Shown here: piece by piece, positions 25,901 through 37,900 of the stretch
Layout of the letters: every line of letters starts with the position of its first letter
How positions within the stretch are numbered: position 1 is the first letter of the stretch
Source of the DNA: Platerodrilus igneus
Lineage: Eukaryota > Arthropoda > Insecta > Coleoptera > Lycidae
DNA: 64,000 nt
Assembly (NCBI GenBank): GCA_036346225.1
Contig: JARFIW010000995.1
Coordinates: 3,681,216-3,745,215, forward strand
Direction of reading: 5' to 3'
The notes under the pieces: generated by a model
What the model was told of the DNA's origin: nothing
What the model saw: the letters and a program-made list of their open reading frames with translations, nothing else
The model's database searches: none
Translations under genes and position numbers: made by a program

Positions 25901-28900
25901 ACTGTTTATGCTTTTTAACTTAATTAAGTTGATATATTTTTAGTCTAACCATGTCCAATAACTAACCACCTCATATGCTATTGTTTACTTTAATTATAAC
26001 TTGATTAATGGTGTTTTTAACTCAAAATTAATACTATTTACTACAAGCAGTCAAAAATAATGAAATAAACAATACACTAACATATTATGAATAGCATGGT
26101 TTAATTGTACCATGGTATGTTATCACAACTGTTGCCATAACCAAACCAAAGTATTCCAATATTTATAAATCAATAAACAATTGTAACATACATGATGTAT
26201 ACCTGTAAAAGTCTCAGGTGCTTCATCTAGATCATCTCTTACATTTTCTGAATTAACATTATAAGATACATCACTGTCATCTGACATTCCATGTTCTGCC
26301 TGCATATGATGTTTAAAACTCTTTCTGTATTTAAATTTTCTATCACAAAATTCACATTCCATTACCTATAAAATACCCTTTAAAAAGTTTTGAAAGAACT
26401 ATTTTGATTTTTACTCGTTTCCCTTTTTCTCTATCATTATTTGTAGTTCCGAGACTTTTAAATCTATCTTTTTTGCATTGTATATAGTCTTCCTGTAAAA
26501 AAAAACATAGATTAGGAATTGGTTAAATATGAGTTAATAATCTACCCTATAAAGAAGTACAAGCTATATGCAATAATATGCTTGATTTATAAGCAGAGTA
26601 AAATTAATACAGCTAATAACAAAATAAAATAAATACAATACAATAACGTTTATTGTGTAAAAGAATTATTATCCTCTCTAACACAGATGTTAAAATATCA
26701 GTTAGACACTGGTTTCGACTTCTACAAATTAAATAATTAATAATCTATGGCAATTTAATTATAGTATTTAAAATTAAAAGCTAATGTTGCAATAAATAAA
26801 GTTTATGATGTTTTTTGAAAAATGTTTTGGAAAAGTGTCGGTCATTCAAATACTTCATTTAAGACCTACGTATGTATAAAAACACAGTTTTGAATATCTG
26901 CATTTAATCTTTGCTAAATGACTCAACCTAATATTTACATCGTGTTTTTGAGCAAATTTTTAAAACTTCATACACATAATTTGAAGTATTCTGATTTTAC
27001 GAGCCGATAAAAAAGCATATAAACCTATTTTTATATTCAACTAAAATATTATGTGTTACGATAACCTGTGATGTTCCTTGGAAATGTTTGCAGTCATATT
27101 TCATTTTAATACTTTCTATATTAGAAAGATTCCACCAATAGGGTTAGGTTATTTCCCTTAAGATTGTCAAATGCATTACGGCACTAACATACTTTGTATT
27201 TAAAATTATTAGTGTTTTATGATTTATTCGTTTTGTTTAATAATGTATTATGCTAACGCCTACAATTTCATCATCTGAGTGTAAAGACATTCACATGCTG
27301 AATTGTGCTGAGCCAAAAGAATAAAAAGTTCCTTTCTCTGACTTAAACCTTTCCGTAAGTTAATCTGACATATATATTAGATAGAGAAAACGAAAATAAA
27401 GTAATTTCAATTTGCCGGTGATGTCTCTGACTATTTTGTAGAGGTAAGATCAATTTAATATAGAATACTTCGTATTTACCGCCCAAACAATTAGCATGTA
27501 ACTTGAGTAGGTTAGCTTATGTTGAAGAATAGGTTACCAAACTGACTGCAAGTAGTCAAGAATGTTTAGATAATACCCTACCAAGTTAGATGCTTTTAAT
27601 TTTAGGGACACCTTGGTTCCTGATTCGATAATCTTGGCCATAAGCATGTTGAAAACTACTAGTTTCGAAATCACAAGCGATAACGGTATTTAGTGGTGTA
27701 TAAGTATATACGGGCCAAAATCACTCCTGTGATCTCAGGTTTCGGCACTCACGTTATTTTTTCAAAGTTTTTCTCTAGAAACCCTGCAAGATTAGCTGGC
27801 ATGCATGATACTTTCCAATTAAGACATATTTCACAATCGATAGAATTCCGGGACCCTCCTCGAACACATACACCACCCGTCCTACAAAGTTAGTCAGCAA
27901 ACATTTTTGTTAGTACAGTCGAAGTTTTCGGTATTTTAACGAAACATGATTTTTAGCAGAGTACTTCACCAAGTTTTTCTGTGGTTTATCGTCTAGGTTT
28001 TCTGGGGTCAAAAGTGTACCTAAGAAACCAAAGCAGCCTCCAAATTGAATGTAGACATTTTGAATTCTTTGTAGTTTCATTTTATTATATTTAAATAAAT
28101 TATGGCAGTGTACAGCAGTACAATATTCAATTTTAGGATATAGGTGTGTACACACTTCGGTGTATTTTCAGTCAGAACAAATTTAAATTGATAGTATTTT
28201 TTAGTAACAAGAAAGGACACAAATATTTATTATATGTTTATCAAAACTCAAATTACTATCCATAATCACCTTTAAATATTTAGCATATTATTTGATATTT
28301 ATGCTTGTTTGGTTAATCTTAAATTTCAGGTTATGTACATTATCAAGATCTGAGTTATGTCAGACAGTACCGAGGTAGCATATTGGGGAGCCGCTGTTAT
28401 GTAATAAAAGTGATATTATGTCAGCTGTGTTGAATCGACACTTGTATCACTTATATACATACATACACGCCTGAGTTTTTACTACATTTCAACAATTTAC
28501 TGTATGTAGATTATATTTGAAGTAGCTAGTCCAGAAATAACTATGGTGTCGTAACTCATTCACGCTTGTAACAGTAGTAACGCCTTTGATAAGACCAAAA
28601 CAACTGGAATAACTTTTCATAAGTAAGTCCGCAATGATCAGAGACGAATCTTATGCAATTGTTAGTACAATAACATAAAATTGTGGTTGCTTGAAAATAA
28701 AATAATTTATTTATTGTTTATATTTTTTGAGATTTCTGAAGAATCCGCAAAAATGGAATTTGTGGATAAAATCTGCAAATAGGAGTGGTTGGGTACCGTT
28801 AGATAGTCAGCTGATACGTAACAACTGGGATTGAGTTCCTCAATTGAATTAATTGAATATGGCCCAGGTTAATCGACCATTCTAAATCCACATTTAGCCA

Positions 28901-31900
28901 CACCTCTTGATACCATTTCTCAACTAAAAAGAGGATTGTGATGGTGTCTGCCTATTACACCTCCCCAATGGTCATTACTTTACAGATATTACTAATTTTA
29001 TAGTCACGATAATGCTGCATACGTGAATGTTACAAATATTTAAAACTTTATGTACACATCATGAACACATATAGAGTACAATAAAGATGCTAGTATACGC
29101 CCTTGTAGCATACAACTTTCTGTTGTGCACAAAAGTGAAAAATGCTTGTTTAGCTTTGCAATTTGGATTCTTGAGAATAAATGGTTTATTAACAACAGTA
29201 TTTATAGTTAAGTTTTGCAATTAATACCTAATAACGAACATGATGAAATTTACCAAATTTACCATTAACTTATGTGTTATTAGTTAAATCATTAACTACC
29301 CTAATGACAACCATGTTGATAACAATCGAATAATATATTCATTCCAGTTTGATATTTAATTGAAAAATGATATCAATGTTTCATTCAGAGAATTCTAGTT
29401 TGGAATTCACGGTCTGTTGGTCAATCAAGTCGTTAGTATTTTCAGAATGTTTGGGTAATTTAACAAATCATGTAGACTTGGAAGTATGCGTTGTATGGCA
29501 ACTCACTAAGAAATCTTAAGTTTCATAATTTGAAACATCAAAATAAATATTCATTGTTGTCTGTATATAATTTTTGTAAAAATGAATTTCAAAAACAGTG
29601 TAAGTGATAATGATGAAGTGTGTACACTTCCAGAATTTCTAGAAACTGCAAAAGCTGCAATTATTAATCTATTGCCCAAAAAATCAAGAAAATAATACAA
29701 TCAAAAATACACGACTTTTATGGATTGGCAAAATCTTAAAGGCACGAATTCATTTTCTGATAATATTCTCTTGGAATACTTTACAAAACTTTTGAAAAAG
29801 TATAAATCTTCTTTTTGTGGAAGATATACTCAATGTTATTAACATTAAATGTACACAATGAACTAATCACAAAATTATTCAAAACCCTTTTATTACGGGA
29901 CACATAAGTTTTCAAAATCTCACGCATGGAAAAACATTACTTGCCAAAACTGTAAACAAAGCTTTTAAAAATAGTTCAAGCACCATTTTAAACTTTCCAC
30001 TGAGGAGAAAGTCAAGTTACATCTTGAAGCTGGTTTCATTCAACACTACTTCTAACTCAACACCATAACAACTCTCAACCATGTGGTCCTGTCCACATTA
30101 TTAGGTTTTTGTATAACTACATTTTTGATGGGTTCTTATTACCGGTTTGCGAATAATAACTGACGACCTTTTCTGTCGATCCAACAAATCTAATTCCTCC
30201 TACTGTAAAATCATATTCCTTCCAGTCAACATTCAATGATACAATGTAAAATTTCAATCTACACTTAATAATATGGTTATTATTCCACTACTTTGTATGT
30301 AATGCGCAGTAAGTTGTATTATGGTAATATTTTAATGTCCTTAGTGGTTGAGACGGACGATATCTGTCTATACTAATTATCTTGTTCCTGGGAAATGCAT
30401 ACGCAGTGTTTTTGAAATTGATTTGTATATGCAGTTTTAAATTAAGTTATCGTTACAAACGTATTTAAATGAAATAATGTTACACTTTATTATCTAAATT
30501 ATTTTTATAAAAACAAAGTTTAAAATTTCATGATTAAGAATAATTTTTTACTAAGTCTTTTATACAAGGTGTGTCCATATGCTTTAGTTTGTCCATTCAT
30601 GTTTTAAGAATTTTCTATTACTGTCTAATCTATTTCTAGCATAACACATCTTCAGTCAGTTGTTTTGTACAGTTCAAAATTGTACATCCAGTCAGAATGC
30701 ATTGGACTTGGAATAAAGAATGTGTTATTGTAAGTACACAATATGCTTATCTCTACAATATATTTTTCTTTTTCCAAAAACCCCCTCAATATTTGTCTTT
30801 TTTTTGCACCAAACTTAAACATCCGGTAAATCATCAGCTGTGATTATTTCTTTCAAAACTGAACAATTCAAATCATTGTATGAGGTTATGCAGTACTGTC
30901 AAATATGTTATATTAAAAGTGTTGGTTCCTAATTATTTCACATTGGTGCTTCTGATAAATGAAATTAAACATAGTTTTGCATAGGCACCTATTACTACCA
31001 ACCATGTTTGGTTTTTCTACTATATTGTATAAAATTGCATTTTTCTGCTAAAATCGTTGAAAACGCACAAAAGTTTGTTTTAATTGATGGATCATACACA
31101 ATAGCCCTCTGTTTAAAGTAATGTAAAAGTTTCTACTTGTGGTCTATAACGGTACACGGGAGCCAATATTGAACTTGTATTTTAAAGAAAATTCTTTGTG
31201 ATTCATGTGACAGATGTCAGATTGTTACTTTTCTAAAGAGGCGGCTGAAATGAAAGGAAATAAACTTTGTCGCTGCGGAAAATCAGATTCGTCAGAAATG
31301 TGAATCCTTTGTGACCAATGGCACTCATGGCTCCGCTCTGATTGCACAGGTCTCAATGATGATGAGGTGAAAAGACTAGAACTCGAAGACATGGACTGGT
31401 ACTACGAGGATTGTAAACATTTAAGAACACAAAATAAAGTCATAGAACACATAACTCAGGAAGCAAAGCAATGTCCACATTCTGATCTCTCCTTCTCAAA
31501 AAGAGGGCTCCCTATCCATATCAGGAAGAACATTGCAAACTGAAAAGTCAAGCATTGTTAAATCAACTGGATAATTTTTCTGACAATTTTCCATAACACA
31601 TTTCAAAGATGAAAATGGTAACTAAAGTTCTCAGATGCATTCCTAACGCCACCCGCTTTGCAGCAGCGATGAAACTTTCTTCAATCCTGGACCACTGCAG
31701 TAAAGATAATAATATCACATCCTGGACAAATCTTCTCCCTTTAAGTTTCACATGCCTATGTGTCCCAAAACTTATAAACAAGAAATCGCTAGCCACATTA
31801 GTGAAGGTAAACATCAACGGACAGTTCAACCTAACATGTGATTTTCCAATGCTCCACCCGAAAGTACTACATTTGGAATTTTGCCAAACCCTTGTTATTC

Positions 31901-34900
31901 CAAGCAAGGTAGAGATCTTTAACGTGTGTGACAACACCCACACATGGGACCTCCATTTTACCTCTCATCTGAACGAGGGTGTATTTTTGTAAAAAATGCT
32001 CGCCTAACATTTTTCAAGCGGACCGTGTCGGGATTTGAACCCGGTACCTTCGGCGTAGTAGTCACACACATACCACTATGTCACGGAGCCGCCGGACAGT
32101 TCAACCGCACCAATTTCTTTTTCATCTTTATTTTTGCCAAAGAACATACCTCTATCCAGTCATTTTTATTTTAAATTTGGTGAAGGAGATATCAATGGAG
32201 CAGTCCAAATTTTGTATTCAAATGACTCTTTGGCCCCTCATGGCCGACCCACATATGAAGACAATATTGAAACAAAGTCCTTCAATACCTATGAATTTTC
32301 CAGAGGCTCTAATGGAAGAATATTCCATAGCATTCGCGGAGAAAGAGATCAAAGTAGCAATTTACAGCTTTGCAAATGATTCCATCTCAGGATTAGATGG
32401 GCTTAAGCCACAGCACCTAAAAGACCTTATCACCACTGGAAATGGAGAGGCAACCAATAGACTTCTCAAATCTTTAACAACTTTTTGTAATATGATTATA
32501 TCTGGGAAAATCAACAAGCAAATGCTACCAATTTTTTACGAGCTACTTATGCGTTTTAAAGAAAAAGTATAGTAGTTTAAAGCCCATAGCTGTAGAAAAC
32601 ACGCTTCTGTGTTTAGTATCAAAACTTGTCTGCTATTCGGTTCGAGAGTCTCTTGGAAATTACCTTAGACCTATTCAGTTAGGATTTGCAACGAAATGAG
32701 GATATGAAGCTGCTGTACACACATCAAGGTCTTATTTGGAGATGAATAAATTTTCCGACACGATTTTGCTCAAGATTGATTACGGGAATGCTTTCAACAC
32801 GATTAACCGGGATACAATGTTCAAAGCAGTAAAATCAAGGACTCTGGAACTTTTTGCTTTTTTGAATCAGGCATATCATGACCCTTCACGTCTCTTCTTT
32901 AGAGACGCCACCATGCTCTCAGTAATTGGATGTCAACAAGTAAATTCGCCGGACCAATGTTATTTTGTTTAACTATTCATCCCATAATTGAAAAAACTGA
33001 CCTCGAACTATTATGTTTCTATTTGGATAATGGTCTTTTTAGCTATGGAACCTGAAAGTTTTCCACAATTTTGAAACAATAATTGAGAAATGCAAACAAT
33101 TGAGATTGGATATAAATCCATCCAAATGTGAGCTACATTTTTGAAGAAACATGATGGTGTAGAAAATGGCGAGTCTCTCCCGGAATTAAAGTTGTTTCCA
33201 AAGTAACTCTACTGAAGGTGCCGGTGTCTGAAGGCTGCATAGAATCTAAAAGGATGGAAAAAATGGAAGAAATTTTTTAGTAAAAAGACTTTTGGAGCTG
33301 AACAACCATCACATAGTTTTTATATCCTTCGGCACTGCTTCGCTATTCCAAAAGTAACATACTTCTTGAGAACATCACCACTATGGGTACAACGGGACCT
33401 CGTCACTTCCTTTGATTCTATGATTAAGTATTCTTTGGAATGAATAATAAATTACAACTTAACCGAAGCACAACATGTCAATGCGATACTCCCCACGAAG
33501 TTGGGTGGCGGCTTAGGAATATGGAAAATTGAACATATTTCTTTACCTGCTTTTCTTTCGTCTGTTTGTGGAGTTTCAAAGCTTGCCACTACAATGATAA
33601 ATCTCGAAAATTCCGACAAGCGGAGAATTTTACAATATGAGGGAAGCTCTGGAGGAATGGAATAAGTTAACTGAAGATTTCGAAGTTCCAGCAGGCACTG
33701 ACCAATAAAGGAACTGGGATAACATTCTACTCAAAATTATACTTGAGAAATGAAACCCATCTTCTGAACCGTAGAAAGCAACTAGTTTCGCATTTGGAAA
33801 ATCTGAATAGAAGCTTTCCCAGCTCATACATAGACACTCTGCTGGACAACAATACTTTCCACATTGCCACTGGTCAACACTTGGGATGTAAATTGTGTAA
33901 GCCCGACACCTGTCTGTGCAGAGAGGAAGTGGATGATTATGGGTACCATGGTCTTATCTGTTCCAAGAGTCAAGGTCGATTTTCCCGTCATTAGGACCTA
34001 AACGTTATAATAAGTTGTGCTTTGTCTTGTGAAGATTCCCAATAGTTTGAAATCATCAGGATTATGTAGAGATGATGGGAAGAGAGTAGATGGCATCACC
34101 CTGATTCCATGGTAGAAAGGAAAATGTCTTGTTTGGGATGTGACACGTGCTGATTAATACCCTTGCTCCATCACACTTGCCTTAATCTACCAAATACACT
34201 GGTTCCGGTGCTAAACATGCTGCTTTATCAAAAATATGCAAATATTCAACAGTTGTAAACCCAGCTTCCTCATTTCTACCATTTGCAGTTGAAATTGGGC
34301 TTTGGTGTGATGAAGCTGTAGATTTCATAAACAAATTAGGCAAACTACTAGCTTTACAAACAGGGCAACCCTGCTCTCGCTCCTTTCTTCTGCAAAGAAT
34401 AGAAATGCTATCCAGCATGAAAATGCCAAATCGGTCATGCGAACCTTCCCTACCTCGGAACCTTTATTGGATATTAAATTTTAAGTTCCCGTCAAATTAC
34501 TTAACGATGGTTTCAATTTGGTTCGTTTAATTGTTAAAGAGAAATATTTGAAATAAAATTTTTTAATATTCTAGTAGAACTGGTTAATTAATAAGCGATT
34601 CATTTTTCAAGACGATTAAAACAAATTTCACGTCAACTTTCAGGGTCGTCGCAATAAAGGTAAATATCTTTAATGTGCCAGAAATATTGATATTTTTAAT
34701 AACTTGGACTTACGCCTAGCAGAAATCCAATTTAGAAAAACAAATAGTTCCAAATAAGTCCTGTTATTAGTGATGAGCTAATCGGCATCTTTTCGATCAC
34801 CGGTGAAACAGCGACGGTGACTGTCGGTAACTGGTTACTTTTAGCAGCTACCTAATTGCTACTGCAATTTTTAGTATTACGTAAATGTATAGAATGGTAA

Positions 34901-37900
34901 TGAACTTGGTATAGCTGTAGCAGTTATTTATTATACTTATCAACTGAAATATCTATAAAATAGGTGTTTTGCTTTATATTTGCTGACACTAGAGTTTCCA
35001 TATCAAAAGTACCATGGTTTTAATTTTTAATTCTTATATTACATTTACACATCAATTCGAATATAAATATCTACATTCAAAACTATCAAAAAGTACTAGA
35101 ATAAAAACGAAAATGTTTTTATTATTAATATATAATATTACGTATTTTCAAAAAATCAATGATATTCTTATTCATATACCTATATCAAATTATATTAGTT
35201 TTTCATTATTTTGAAGAAAAAGAAGCATCCTTGCTTAAATGGCTTTAAGTCGGCCCGCTTTCGAAAATAATCTTTAACGAGGCACAGAAGTGGCTAATGC
35301 ACAGAATCTTTCTTGAAATATTTCACTTAATGCCAGATAATAAAATGTATGCTCCAACCACTTTGCATGGATTTTCATTTCTACTTAGTAATTCATCTTC
35401 AATGTACCTTTGTACTTCAATTATTGCATGCGAAGTGGAAGATAACTTAGGTTTAGCAGTAATTGCTACAGTTTTTTAAAACTATCCCACACTGACAGTT
35501 CTTCATCCAAGTCACTTTCAATATTATCAGATTGTTCTTTCATTGTAATATCAATTTCCATTTTTTTTTATTTTTCAAAATTTTGCTAGTTACTAAACCA
35601 ATTATATTTTTCTTTACAGTATCGCCAACTTTTTCATCAGAAAACGCTAACATTTTAAACCTAGGATCGACAAAAGTGCACACTGTTAAGATATTGCTGT
35701 GTTCTACATTTGCAAATCTTTCATTTACACCTGAATTTAATTTAGCAACAATTTGTGCTACATCCGGATGAAAATTCTTTTTTGTTAAATTTTTACAAAC
35801 TGATTTTAAACATTTACTAAAGGAATCACTAGTGACGCAGTTGCGTACTTTTCCCCACTAATAGTCTTTGTTATTATTTCAAATGGCTAAAGCACACGAC
35901 ACAATTCTTCACAAATTTTACATTCTTCCGATTTTAAAATTGGCAATTCTTTTTCAATTATCGCAATTGCAGCTCGGATATGTTCTTCTAATTCAACAAA
36001 CCTTTTCATTATATAAAATGTAGAATTCCATCTAGTGGATACATCTTGCAACAATTTTAAAGGTTCTTTACCAGAATTCTTTTGTTGTGTTTTTAATTTT
36101 TGGTTTGCCAATGTATTCCGGGTTTCAAGTGACTTACAATTGTTTTTATATTATCTATTAATGCAGAAATGGAATATGATGTGTTTAAAGCATCCGTTAC
36201 CACTAAATTTAACGAATGCACAAAACAACAAAAATGCTTCCAACCAAGTTCATTTGCAATAGCATTTTTAAAATTTGTTGCGTTATCAGACACCGCCAAA
36301 ATAATTTTATTTTGTAGATTCCATTCGCATACAATTTCACCTAAAACTTGTGCTAAATCAACGCTGGTGTAACTTAGAATCATTACTTTGCAGTCTAATA
36401 CTACAGATTTTATTTTGAAGTCTTCGTCAATAAAATGAGCGGTGATGCCTATGTAGCTTTCTGTATTTATAGAGGACCAACAGTCTGTAGTTATACAACT
36501 TTTTTGACATTTGCCAATATGCAATGCCACTTTAAAACACATTCTTCATACCTAGCTGGTATTAATGATTTTGAAATTGTATGTCTACTAGAAATTTCAT
36601 AAGATGGATTTAAAATTTTTACAAATTGTTTAAAACCCGAATCTTCCACCATACTGAATGGTTGAAAATCTAAAAAGAACATACGTAAAAATTGATCGAT
36701 AATTTTTTTATTTGCGGATACTCCTAATTTTTTGGTATGAATGCAGTGATTGTTGATTGCTTTTGTGTAGTACTTGTAGTTGATGTTGAAGGCGGTGTGC
36801 TTGTGTTTGCGGATACAGCCGAAATACTTACCGATGACGTTGTTGAAGTTGCATTATTTGGGATTGATTCATCGACTATTATTGGTACCATTTCATGTTT
36901 GAGATTTACCATGTTTGTTTCAGTATGATTCAATTTCAATAGTAGGATGATTTGTTCTCATATGTTTTCTCATGTTAGAATTGGTCGTTTTATATGATAA
37001 CCTTTTTTTTCAAATATTACATTTTGCGTAATAATCGGTGTCAGGTGTAAAGAAATTCCACATTTCACTGGTTTTTTGCCTTTTTTGACATTTTTACGTT
37101 TAGATAAACTAAATAAACTTATTATATGTGCACGTTAAACTTTAAACTATATATTTACTTTACATCTACATATACACTGTGTCCGAGATAAGGAGGGCCA
37201 CTATGGGGATCTTGAAAACGGTATGAGATACAGATTTGGTTAAATGGGAGAAAAATTGTGTAATCAAAGACCTAAAAAATGGCGTTTAGAAATCTCCAAA
37301 ACAGTTTTTGGTTTATGAGATATATCGAAAAAATTGGATTTTCTTATTTTACATATTATTTTGTTCTGGCGTTAATATGGCACCTGGACCAAAACCAAAG
37401 GCACTTCTCCACAGCAACTTTTAATGTCCCTTAACATGGCATGGTCAGTTTTTCACCTGACGTTTCGTCTTTGCTGAACCACCTTCATCTTTTTTTTTAA
37501 ATACCGTCCTGGTGATCTGGTGTCAGATTCTGAAAGCCCTTTTTATGCCGAATTCAACGATGTATTACACTTTATGATTTAATTGCGTTTTCGTTTTTTT
37601 TTCGGCCTTAATCAAAAAAATTCCTATTACGAACCTGTAGTGCATAGTTTTTAATTTTAAAGAATAAACAATTAGCTATACCAATTAATAGTTTAGTCAT
37701 TTAGGTGTTTAGTAATAGTCTACTGGCTGAGTTTATGCACTAATTTAATGGAATAAACAACGAACAAATAAAATTAAATTAACGAACACGAACAAAACAA
37801 CTAAATTTAGAGCATATGTTCGAACAAACTTCCATTATTTTCTAAACATAAACAGCACCTTCTAACTGTCTATTCTAAAACTCTAGTTGACATTTGTGGA

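Larger units (their letters stand above)
31214..34485 (+). mobile_element. RLE-type LINE with PHD-like finger, copy B (decayed)
   Basis: Same family as 5526-8140 but with the N-terminus preserved. ATG 31214 starts [17 protein letters not shown]-like finger follows (LCRCGK ... ILCDQWHSW ... C.GLNDDEV...DWYYEDC, with one Cys changed to Tyr and an internal TGA), then a C2H2-like [21 protein letters not shown] parts: [16 protein letters not shown] (32385), [15 protein letters not shown] (32770) and YLDNG (33025), where the second Asp of YLDD is lost. RLE parts: [20 protein letters not shown] (33910) and [13 protein letters not shown] (34080), where P of the PD motif is V. The end reads [18 protein letters not shown] splits it at 31832-32092. 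Confidence 0.75.
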
